Shown piece by piece: positions 6,985-13,227 of a stretch of 13,384 nt of DNA. A program made the translations under genes and the position numbers. The stretch comes from Actinomycetes bacterium (GTDB lineage: Bacteria > Actinomycetota > Thermoleophilia > Solirubrobacterales > 70-9), in NCBI GenBank assembly GCA_023434465.1, contig JAEYSQ010000194.1, positions 1 to 13,384 of the forward strand, written 5' to 3'. The notes under the pieces were generated by a model. The model saw only the letters and a list, made by a program, of their open reading frames with translations, was not told where the DNA came from and searched no databases. Every line of letters starts with the position of its first letter. Position 1 is the stretch's first letter.

Positions 6985-8027
6985 CGTCCCTCCGGGGCCA
7001 GCAACCGAAATCGCCAGCGGTCGCCATCCATCGGGCCGAAGTCGATCAGGGCGTCGTGCTCGAGCGCTTCGAGCGCCAGCATCCTCAGACCGAGTCCGCC
7101 GCCGCGTGTGGAACCAGGTGAGGTCCGGTCGTTGACGACTTCGAGGACGAAGTTTCCCGCTTCGCTTCTCACCTGGATCTCGATCGAGCCTTCGTCCGAG
7201 TGACGCTCGGCGTTTCGCATCGCCTCGGTGAGGGCCGACGTCGAGAGGGCTTCGAGGTGATCCGGTGTGGCCAGACCGTCGGTCCACTGAAGCGAAACTG
7301 GGGGAGACTGGGCGAACCATTCGGCAAGTTCGCGGAAGGGCCTTGAATGAAGGGATTCCCTTGGCGCCACCGGTCGTCCGAGCGAGGTGCGGAGCTGATC
7401 GAGCACGACCGAGATCTCGTCGCTGCACCGTTGCCGTTCCCCGTCGGAGATCGGCCCTTCGGTCCCCATCGCCAGCGAAAGTCCGAAAAGTCGCTGAACC
7501 ACCTGATCGTGGATCTCTCTGATCATCGTGATTCGGCTATCGATGCTCCTGGCCCGTTCACGGGCAAGGGTGGAACTCTCGACCGTGGCTGCCACCGCTG
7601 CGAGCCGGCCCAGCGTGTGGAGTTTCTGATGGTCCTCGGACGAAAGCGAGTAGTCCCTGCCACCCTGGTCGGCGACGATCACCCCGAGCCAGCTCCCTCC
7701 AGCGCGGACCGGAGCGCAGGTGATCGTGGTGATCCCTGCCAACCCGGCGTACCTTGAAGGCAACTCGAACTCCAGGTTCCGGGAGACCTCGATCACCCTG
7801 TCCTCGGCCAGTACCCGCTGGGCGACGGGCATCTCTTCGAGGGTTGCGGAGACCGAGGCGATCAACTCCGGGGGTACTCCGTGAGAGCCGACCGGCCGTG
7901 ACACGCCAAGGGTCGAGTCGTGCAGGAAGAGGGCTGCCCGGGTAAGGGCGGTCATTCGGCAGGCGGCTTCGCAAATCCGGTCAGCCAGTCTGCCGGCCGA
8001 CCCCGGGTCGTCCACCTCCGCGATCAA
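6981..8027 (-). CDS. GAF-domain sensor histidine kinase, HisKA_3 type (paralogue 1)
   Basis: A soluble kinase of at least 348 residues without membrane segments. A GAF-like sensor domain (about 15-150) ends in GSWLGVIVADQGG...SSEDHQKLHTLGRLA. Next is a HisKA_3 dimerisation/phosphotransfer helix, REIHDQVVQRLFGLSL, with phospho-acceptor His173, as in DesK, LiaS and DosT/DevS. The ATPase domain has N-box EAMRNAERHS (Asn272), a reduced D-box VVND (Asp300) and GGGLGL at 309-314. The D-box lacks the usual DxGxG glycines, yet the paralogue at 11482 shares this. No haem-ligand pattern could be assigned, so the signal is unknown. The 5' end is uncertain: TTG at 8027 is the first canonical start, but similarity to the paralogue (VGLIAEVDDP versus VGVIARIEDP) continues a few codons further, CTG at 8036 is the only other NTG, and the frame stays open to about 8148. 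GTGA overlap with the regulator shows the pairing. Confidence 0.88.
   Translation of the reverse strand: MIAEVDDPGSAGRLADRICEAACRMTALTRAALFLHDSTLGVSRPVGSHGVPPELIASVSATLEEMPVAQRVLAEDRVIEVSRNLEFELPSRYAGLAGITTITCAPVRAGGSWLGVIVADQGGRDYSLSSEDHQKLHTLGRLAAVAATVESSTLARERARSIDSRITMIREIHDQVVQRLFGLSLAMGTEGPISDGERQRCSDEISVVLDQLRTSLGRPVAPRESLHSRPFRELAEWFAQSPPVSLQWTDGLATPDHLEALSTSALTEAMRNAERHSDEGSIEIQVRSEAGNFVLEVVNDRTSPGSTRGGGLGLRMLALEALEHDALIDFGPMDGDRWRFRLLAPEGR
6988..6993 (-). promoter_or_regulatory. Ribosome-binding site deciding the GTG start of response regulator 1
   Basis: The minus strand reads GGAGGG, 3 bases before the GTG at 6984. It favours this GTG over the next in-frame GTG three codons later. 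Confidence 0.6.
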
Positions 8028-8090
8028 ACCGACCAGTACGTCGATCTCGCCTGCTTGTCCGTCCGTGCCCGCTGCCTCGATGACGAGGCT

Positions 8091-8107
8091 ACCCCCTGAT
8101 CGGTGGA
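8091..8107 (-). promoter_or_regulatory. Upstream motif of the kinase/regulator operon, shared with fab operon
   Basis: The minus strand reads TCCACCGATCAGGGGGT, the counterpart of 6327-6344 with one base deleted. It lies 63 bases before the TTG of the sensor kinase and after the hairpin that follows the lipase gene, where the promoter of the kinase operon is expected. Promoter element or operator (perhaps of the encoded regulator itself) are both possible. Confidence 0.45.
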
Positions 8108-8134
8108 TCGTTACACGCCGTGACGCCCGGGAGG

Positions 8135-8160
8135 GACCGCGGCATCCTTATGCCGCGGTC
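8135..8160 (-). terminator. Perfect 11-bp hairpin downstream of the lipase gene
   Basis: GACCGCGGCAT and ATGCCGCGGTC form a perfect 11-bp stem with a 4-base loop (CCTT on the plus strand). It begins 24 bases past the lipase stop and lies before the kinase promoter region. No T-run follows on the minus strand, so if it terminates transcription it is the U-tract-less type often described in high-GC actinobacteria. A protein-binding palindrome is the alternative. Confidence 0.6.
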
Positions 8161-8184
8161 ACCCGAGAGCTTTTTCGCTTGCGT

Positions 8185-9459
8185 CTAGCGCTTCACCGGG
8201 ACTCGGGATTTGAAGAAACTCATAACGTCCTCTTCTGCCGATTCGAGGACGCCGCGGTGACTTACACCCGGGTACACCCGGTAATCGACCTGATTGCCGA
8301 GCTCGGTCAACTCACCGTTCAAGGTGTCGGTGAGGAACTTGAACGTGGTCTCGTCAGCATCTCCCTGGGCCAGCAGAATCGACGTGGGGACCGGGACCGC
8401 CGGGTTCTGCCGGTCGAGCAGCTGGAACAGGGGTTCGATGTCCGCTTCCGGTCGAATCAGCGTGGACGGAGCCAGACCGCCGAGGCTGTCCGGCTGCTGC
8501 AGCCGGGGCAGACACTCGGAAGCCGTACGCGGATAGAGGGCCAGCGATTCGTCGGACATGATCAGTCCGGGCTTGATGCCAGCGGACTGGGTCGTCGCGC
8601 CCCTGAGGATCAGGCCAGCCAGAGCGGACAACCCACTCGGCGTGGTCAGCAGCGGCAGAGAAGCAGCCTGAAGGCGCAACTGTGAGGCCGGTGAGTAGGA
8701 AACTGTCCCCCGGAGCCTGAACTCCGGAATCCACTCCTTGGCTTGAGAAGCAGCGAAAAGTGCCGCCTGCCCGCCCTGTGAGTGACCGGCAATCAGGAAT
8801 CGCTTCGAGATGCGGCGATCGAGATCCCGGGCCGCCCGGACGATGTCGAGGATTCCGCGGCCCTCAGCCTTGCCGATGAGAAATGGGTGGGTTCCCGGAG
8901 TTCCGAGACCCTGGTAGTCGGTTCGGGCTACTGCGTAGCCGGCCCTGAGCCAGGCATTCAACTGCGGGTCGGCGTAATTGATCAGGTCCGACGCCGGACC
9001 GTTCGGCCGGTCCCTGCTGGGCGCGCACTTGTCGGCGATCCCGGTAGTTCCGTGTCCGTACGAGATGATCGGCCAGCCACCGGCCGGTTTCTTTCCCCTG
9101 GGTAAGCTGATCGTTCCCGAAACCGCGATGCGCTTGCCTTGCGGCGAGCGTGAGGTGTAGAGCACGAGCTTCGTGTACTTCGAAGCCTTCAGCTTGACCG
9201 GGCCAACTGCCGGTCGCTGCCAGATCAGGCGACCGTGCTGCTTCGGCGTTCTGGCCGGCGCCTTGTAGAACCGAAGCCCCTTCGGCCCCTTGCGCTTCAG
9301 TTTGGCCTGCTTCGCCTTCTTCGCTTTCTTCTGGGACTGGGCTTTCGCGTCGGCCCGGGTCAGATGCCCGCCGGCCGCTACGAGGCCGAACCAGGCAAAC
9401 GTCGTCAATACCAGCACCACGACGGTTACTTTCACGCGCCGTGCGATCGAGTAGATCAT
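8185..9459 (-). CDS. Secreted alpha/beta-hydrolase, LIP-family secretory lipase
   Basis: A 424-residue precursor. Residues 1-38 form a secretory signal (basic start with RR at 7-8, hydrophobic VTVVVLVLTTFAWFGLVAA, a likely cut near RADA). A Lys/Ala-rich basic stretch follows (about 39-61). The hydrolase domain carries SYGHGTTGIADKCAPS at 133-148, a block characteristic of the LIP (PF03583-type) secretory lipases, the nucleophile elbow GHSQGG at 225-230 (Ser227), the acid in QGDADE at 365-370 (Asp369, or Asp367) and His401 in YPGVSHRG. Such enzymes hydrolyse triacylglycerols or other esters outside the cell. The ATG at 9459 is fixed by AGGAGG (complement of 9467-9472) 7 bases upstream; the frame stays open further upstream but without an RBS or homology. 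It is divergent from the acyl-CoA oxidase gene, which fits uptake and oxidation of released fatty acids. The family is clear; the substrate is not. Confidence 0.9.
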   Translation of the reverse strand: MIYSIARRVKVTVVVLVLTTFAWFGLVAAGGHLTRADAKAQSQKKAKKAKQAKLKRKGPKGLRFYKAPARTPKQHGRLIWQRPAVGPVKLKASKYTKLVLYTSRSPQGKRIAVSGTISLPRGKKPAGGWPIISYGHGTTGIADKCAPSRDRPNGPASDLINYADPQLNAWLRAGYAVARTDYQGLGTPGTHPFLIGKAEGRGILDIVRAARDLDRRISKRFLIAGHSQGGQAALFAASQAKEWIPEFRLRGTVSYSPASQLRLQAASLPLLTTPSGLSALAGLILRGATTQSAGIKPGLIMSDESLALYPRTASECLPRLQQPDSLGGLAPSTLIRPEADIEPLFQLLDRQNPAVPVPTSILLAQGDADETTFKFLTDTLNGELTELGNQVDYRVYPGVSHRGVLESAEEDVMSFFKSRVPVKR

Positions 9460-9466
9460 GAATCTT

Positions 9467-9472
9467 CCTCCT
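9467..9472 (-). promoter_or_regulatory. Consensus ribosome-binding site of the lipase gene
   Basis: The minus strand reads AGGAGG, 7 bases before the ATG at 9459. It fixes the start immediately before the signal peptide. Confidence 0.85.
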
Positions 9473-9608
9473 GATTTCGCGGGTGACCCCGCTACTTTTC
9501 GGCGGCAGTCCGCCGCTCCGGGATTCGAAATTAGGGAACCGTTGGAGGGAGACAAGCGGGACCCACCGCCCGGACGGGCGACCCTCCCCCCGACCGGGGG
9601 GGACGTGC

Positions 9609-9636
9609 TTGACGGCGTGAGTTGCGTCGTTACTTT
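9609..9636 (+). promoter_or_regulatory. Possible leaderless promoter of the acyl-CoA oxidase gene
   Basis: TTGACG (9609-9614), a 16-base spacer and TACTTT (9631-9636) form a plausible -35/-10 pair. The predicted start of transcription, about 7 bases on, coincides with the ATG at 9643, and no Shine-Dalgarno is present, so the mRNA would be leaderless, as is common in actinobacteria. Confidence 0.45.
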
Positions 9637-9642
9637 CGCCCA

Positions 9643-11427
9643 ATGGAGCCGATTCTCAGTCTCGACGAGCCAGTTGATCGCATCAGCGCCCCCGACATCC
9701 CCGGCGACGGCCTGATCCTGAACCCGACGACCTACGGTCCAGCGCATCTGGAGGAAACGGACCGGACCCGGCTCGCCGGGATGATCGACTGGTTCGAGGG
9801 CCGAGGCAAACGCACGCTAAAGGAGCACGACCGCGAGCACCGCTGGTACTCCGACTTTCTCGAGGCGCAGGCCGGCCTCGAATTGTTTTCGACCTTCCTC
9901 ACCCCGGCCCGCGACGCGGCCGGCGACAGTTCCCGCCGTTGGGATACCCAGCGGATCTGCGAATTGAACGAACTGCTCGGGTTCTACGGATTGCCCTACT
10001 GGTACACCTGGCAGGTATCGATTCTCGGTCTCGGCCCGATCTTCCAGTCCGGGAACGAGGCGGCCCGTCAGAAGGCGGCCCGGGAGCTTCAGGGAGGTTC
10101 GATCTTCGCCTTCGGGCTCTCCGAACGAGAGCATGGTGCTGACATCTACTCGACCGACATGATCCTCTCGCCGGGGGCCGGACCGGGCACGTTTGCCGCT
10201 ACCGGTGGCAAGTACTACATCGGCAATGGCAACGAGGCGGGCATGGTCTCGGTCTTCGGCCGGATCGACGGGGTCGACGGACCCGACGGGTATGCCTTCT
10301 TCACCGCCGATTCCCGGCATCCCAACTACCACCTGGTCCGGAACGTGGTCGACTCGCAGAGTTACGTTGCCCAGTTCAATCTCGATCGCTACCCGGTCGG
10401 ATCGGACGACATTCTTCAGACCGGCCCCGCCGCCTTCGATGCCGCCCTGAACACCGTGAACATCGGCAAGTTCAACCTGGGCTTCGCCTCGATCGGAATC
10501 TGCGAGCACGCCTTCTGGGAGGCGATCACCCACGCAGATTCGCGAATTCTCTACGGCAAGCGGGTGACCGACTTTCCCCATGTGAGCCAGGCGTTCACCG
10601 ATGCCTACGCACGTCTCGTCGCGATGAAGCTATTCGCCAAGCGTTCGATCGACTACTTCCGCAGTGCTTCGATTGCGGACCGTCGCTACCTGCTCTTCAA
10701 CCCCTTGACCAAGATGAAAGTGACGACCGAAGGCGAGCGGGTGGTCGGCGCTTTGTGGGACGTGATCGCGGCAAAGGGCTTTGAGCGGGACATGTATTTC
10801 GCGATGGCGGCGCGCGACATCCAGGCGCTCCCGAAGCTGGAGGGCACCGTTCACGTGAACATGGCACTGGTACTCAAATTCATGGCCCAGTACCTGTTCA
10901 ATCCCGACCTGGACCTGGACCCCGCACCACGGACCCTGGCTCCGGGCGACGACGAGTTCCTCTTCAATCAGGGACCGGCCCGGGGACTTTCCAGGGTTCG
11001 GTTTGCCGCCTGGCGACCGGCCTTCGAGCATTTCAGCGAGGTCCCGAACGTCGCCCTGTTCGTTGATCTTGCCGAGACCTTCGCGGACATGCTCACGACG
11101 GCGGGACCGGAAGAGGCGCAGCAGAAGGATCTCGATTTCATCCTTTCGCTCGGCGAGATATTCAGCCTGATCCCCTATGGTCAACTGGTTTGCGAGCAAG
11201 CTGCGTTCATCGGTCTGCCACTCGACACGCTCGATCAGATTTTCGACGTGATGGTTCGGGACTTCAGCCAGAACGCGGTCGGTCTGATCGGCAAGAGTTC
11301 GACCACCGCCGCCCAGCAGGACTGGGTCCGGCAGACGATCACCAAGCCGCGTTCCGATCCCGATCGATTCGCCTCGGTCTGGTCCAAGGCACGGGCGCTG
11401 GCCGGCGGCTACGAAATGCGGCCGTAG
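9643..11427 (+). CDS. Acyl-CoA oxidase/dehydrogenase-family flavoprotein
   Basis: A 594-residue member of the acyl-CoA dehydrogenase/oxidase superfamily, which forms trans-2-enoyl-CoA with FAD. The N-terminal helical domain is followed by FAFGLSEREHGADIYSTDM (157-173), corresponding to the acyl-CoA/FAD-binding LTEPxAGSD segment, then the beta domain (FAATGGKYYIGNGNEAGM). The C-terminal helices contain KLEGTVHVNMAL, whose Glu400 aligns with the EGT catalytic-base motif of medium-chain dehydrogenases. At about 600 residues it is longer than classical dehydrogenases (~380-400) and nearer to acyl-CoA oxidases or FadE-type long forms, so O2 or ETF as acceptor is open. ATG at 9643 is preferred over TTG at 9622 because the TTG lies within the putative -35/-10 region. 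Divergent from a secreted lipase, it suggests a lipid-use module. The 54 bases after its stop lead into a sensor kinase gene. Confidence 0.85.
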   Translation: MEPILSLDEPVDRISAPDIPGDGLILNPTTYGPAHLEETDRTRLAGMIDWFEGRGKRTLKEHDREHRWYSDFLEAQAGLELFSTFLTPARDAAGDSSRRWDTQRICELNELLGFYGLPYWYTWQVSILGLGPIFQSGNEAARQKAARELQGGSIFAFGLSEREHGADIYSTDMILSPGAGPGTFAATGGKYYIGNGNEAGMVSVFGRIDGVDGPDGYAFFTADSRHPNYHLVRNVVDSQSYVAQFNLDRYPVGSDDILQTGPAAFDAALNTVNIGKFNLGFASIGICEHAFWEAITHADSRILYGKRVTDFPHVSQAFTDAYARLVAMKLFAKRSIDYFRSASIADRRYLLFNPLTKMKVTTEGERVVGALWDVIAAKGFERDMYFAMAARDIQALPKLEGTVHVNMALVLKFMAQYLFNPDLDLDPAPRTLAPGDDEFLFNQGPARGLSRVRFAAWRPAFEHFSEVPNVALFVDLAETFADMLTTAGPEEAQQKDLDFILSLGEIFSLIPYGQLVCEQAAFIGLPLDTLDQIFDVMVRDFSQNAVGLIGKSSTTAAQQDWVRQTITKPRSDPDRFASVWSKARALAGGYEMRP

Positions 11428-11481
11428 CCGCCCGAGGCACCGGTTACTCTGTTGACAGGTACGAGGAGCGGCCGGTCAGGC

Positions 11482-12612
11482 ATGGATATCAAGAGCTTTA
11501 TCTCGGAGGAACAGGCTCAGGAAATGGTCGGGGTGATCGCCCGGATCGAGGATCCCGAGCGGCCTGAGAACGTCTGGGATCTGATCTGCGCCGAGGTCTG
11601 TGGACTCACTTCCCTGACCCGATCGGCGCTCTTTGCCTTTGAGCGAAGCATGGGAACGATTGTCCCGGTCGGCTCCCACGCAGTGCCAAGCGATGTGCTG
11701 GAGCGGGTCAAGAACGCTCTCGACGAGATGCCCCTTGCGGTGAAGCTGCTGGCCGGTAGCCCGCCGCTCGACGCTTCCAGCAACCTCGACCTGGCCCGCA
11801 GCCTTGAGTACGAACTGCCGACGAGGTACGGAGGGCCAGCCAACCTGGCCTCGGTGACCTGCTCACCGCTGGCGATCGGTGGCCGGTGGTTCGGGTTGAT
11901 CGTGGCCGACCAGGGCGGCGGAGAGTACGAGCTTTCAAGCGAGGACCAGGCCACGGTCATCACTTTGGGCAGACTCGCCGCGATGGCGGCCACGGTCGAG
12001 CGTTCGACCATCAACCAAGAGCGCACCAGGAGTCTCGAGGCAAGGATCGATCTCATGCGGGAGATCCACGACCATGTCATCCAGAAGCTTTTCGGCGTCT
12101 CGCTGGTCCTGGCTACCGACGGCGATTTCTCAGAGTCCGACCGAAACCGCTGCGGCCGCGAGATCAGCGACGTTCTCACACAGCTCAGGACCATGATGGG
12201 TCGACCGGTCGCGGCCAGGAGCACCGAGGTCTCACGGAGCCTGCGAGAGTTGCTCGAGTCACTGGCCGAGTTGGGTCGCATCCGCTTCGAGTGGCAGGAA
12301 CGCCTCGAGACACCGACCGAACTCGAGCGGCTAGCGCAGTCGGTCGTCCTTGAGGCGATCAGAAACTCGGAAAAGCACTCCGATGAGGGTGCGGTCGAAG
12401 TGTCGGTGTCGGCCGAAAACGACAATTTTCTGATCGAGATGGTCAACGACAGGGTGATCGAACATCCGGACGGAGGAGAAAAGGTGGATGGGGCCGGGAT
12501 CGGCCTCCGGCTGCTTACGCTGGAGGCGCTGCAGTACAACGCACTCGTCGAGTCGGGACCGCTCGGCGGTGGACGCTGGCGAGTGCGACTCAAGGCTCCG
12601 GTGAGCTCATGA
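11482..12612 (+). CDS. GAF-domain sensor histidine kinase, HisKA_3 type (paralogue 2)
   Basis: A soluble 376-residue kinase. A GAF-like domain spans about 25-172 (PLAIGGRWFGLIVADQGG, SSEDQATVITLGRLAA). The HisKA_3 helix REIHDHVIQKLFGVSL carries phospho-acceptor His196. The ATPase domain has N-box EAIRNSEKHSDEG (Asn295), a short D-box VNDRV (Asp323, again without the DxGxG glycines), GAGIGLRLL at 337-345 and a closing GGGRWRVRLKAP. It is collinear with the kinase at 6981-8027 from the N-terminal EDP/DDP segment to the end, so they are paralogues. Charged residues after the N-box (SDEG) are identical, while the sensor domains differ more. The ATG at 11482 is chosen; a GAGGAG at 11463-11468 is 13 bases upstream, somewhat far, and an in-frame TTG at 11452 is possible. 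Its stop overlaps the next gene as ATGA. The signal is unknown. Confidence 0.92.
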   Translation: MDIKSFISEEQAQEMVGVIARIEDPERPENVWDLICAEVCGLTSLTRSALFAFERSMGTIVPVGSHAVPSDVLERVKNALDEMPLAVKLLAGSPPLDASSNLDLARSLEYELPTRYGGPANLASVTCSPLAIGGRWFGLIVADQGGGEYELSSEDQATVITLGRLAAMAATVERSTINQERTRSLEARIDLMREIHDHVIQKLFGVSLVLATDGDFSESDRNRCGREISDVLTQLRTMMGRPVAARSTEVSRSLRELLESLAELGRIRFEWQERLETPTELERLAQSVVLEAIRNSEKHSDEGAVEVSVSAENDNFLIEMVNDRVIEHPDGGEKVDGAGIGLRLLTLEALQYNALVESGPLGGGRWRVRLKAPVSS

Positions 12613-13211
12613 GTGACAACGTGACTGACCTGAAAGTGCTCGTGGTCGATGATCACGAGGTAGTCCACTGGGGTTTCCGGATCCTGCTCGATCGGCAGAG
12701 CTGGGTTAGTTCCTGCGCTGGCGCGACGAACGGTCCCCAGGCGGTTGAGGCAGCCCGACGCTGGTCACCCGACGTGGCCCTGGTCGACCTGATGCTCGGG
12801 GATTCCTCCGGAGCTGAAGTCTGTAGCGAAATCCGCGCAGTGTCGCCAGACACCAGAGTTCTGTTGATCTCCGGCGCGGGTGAAATCTCACCCGACGTGG
12901 CGGAAGCAGCTGGCGCCTCCGGTTTCGTGACCAAAGACTGGAGTGCTGCTGACGTTGTCAAGGCGGTACGGATGGTCGCCCTCGGCAAACGCATCTTCGC
13001 CGAGGAACGGGAAGTCGTCGGTCTTTCGGAGCGGCAAAGTGAAGTGCTCCGGTTGATGGCGACCGGAGCCACCAACCGCGAGATAGCCGATCACCTTTTT
13101 CTTTCGCCTCACACGGTCAAGGAACACACCAGCGGCATCTACAAGAAGCTTGGGGTTCGCAACCGGGCTGAAGCGGTTCGAGCTGCCCAGTCCCAGGGAA
13201 TCCTGCTCTAA
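12609..13211 (+). CDS. NarL/LuxR-family response regulator (paralogue 2)
   Basis: A 200-residue regulator and partner of the overlapping kinase (ATGA at 12609-12612; GGTGAG just before the ATG). The receiver domain (about 8-123) has Asp14-Asp15, phospho-acceptor Asp60 in ALVDLMLG, LLISGAG and the Lys of VTKDW. The LuxR helix-turn-helix (about 137-196) reads LSERQSEVLRLMATGATN, REIADHLFLSPHTVKEH and YKKLGVRNRAEAV. It is collinear with the regulator at 6379-6984, sharing DDHxVVHWGFR and LLDRQSWV, but the recognition helix differs (PHTVKEHTSG here, INTIKEYSST there). The two probably bind related but not identical sites. No target gene lies directly downstream: the next gene is convergent. Nearby candidates are the lipase/oxidase intergenic region and its own promoter; this is inference. 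Confidence 0.93.
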   Translation: MSDNVTDLKVLVVDDHEVVHWGFRILLDRQSWVSSCAGATNGPQAVEAARRWSPDVALVDLMLGDSSGAEVCSEIRAVSPDTRVLLISGAGEISPDVAEAAGASGFVTKDWSAADVVKAVRMVALGKRIFAEEREVVGLSERQSEVLRLMATGATNREIADHLFLSPHTVKEHTSGIYKKLGVRNRAEAVRAAQSQGILL

Positions 13212-13225
13212 CCCGGGACCGGGTT
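13210..13225. terminator. Small inverted repeat between convergent genes
   Basis: AACCCGG and CCGGGTT form a perfect 7-bp palindrome with a 2-base centre (or 6 bp with a 4-base loop), overlapping the TAA of response regulator 2 and ending 3 bases before the stop of the convergent flavoprotein gene. In the 16-base gap between convergent genes it could be a weak bidirectional terminator. The stem is short and there is no T-run. Confidence 0.4.
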
Positions 13226-13227
13226 CT

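Larger units (their letters stand above)
9460..9642. promoter_or_regulatory. Divergent intergenic region with four short GC-rich inverted repeats
   Basis: This 183-base gap separates the divergent lipase and acyl-CoA oxidase genes and should hold both promoters. Four perfect inverted repeats are visible: GCGGG/CCCGC (9479-9492, 4-base loop), CGGCGG/CCGCCG (9500-9515, 4-base loop), CGCCCG/CGGGCG (9567-9580, 2-base loop) and TCCCCCC/GGGGGGA (9585-9603, 5-base loop). The first two would lie in the lipase leader, the last two upstream of the oxidase promoter. They may be operators or leader structures. In GC-rich DNA some short repeats are expected by chance, so only the clustering is notable. 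Confidence 0.4.

Noticed and set aside
6985..7428. N-terminal extension of response regulator 1 into the kinase gene
   Set aside because: The extension is Arg-rich, lies in another frame of the kinase gene, and the GTG at 6984 has an RBS and a GTGA overlap.
8150..8175. Plus-strand rho-independent terminator (hairpin with the TTTTT at 8171-8175)
   Set aside because: The T-run starts about 10 bases after the stem and no plus-strand gene ends here.
9460..9747. N-terminal extension of the lipase beyond the ATG at 9459
   Set aside because: A consensus AGGAGG and a signal peptide fix the start at 9459; the extension would run across the divergent promoter region.
9817..10581. Minus-strand open frame inside the acyl-CoA oxidase gene
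   Set aside because: Gly/Val/Asp-rich translation mirrors the sense codons; there is no family signature.
11517..12668. Long minus-strand open frame opposite kinase 2 (383 codons)
   Set aside because: The translation is Ser/Arg/Pro-rich low-complexity and antisense to a clear GAF/HisKA_3 kinase; no RBS or motif supports it.
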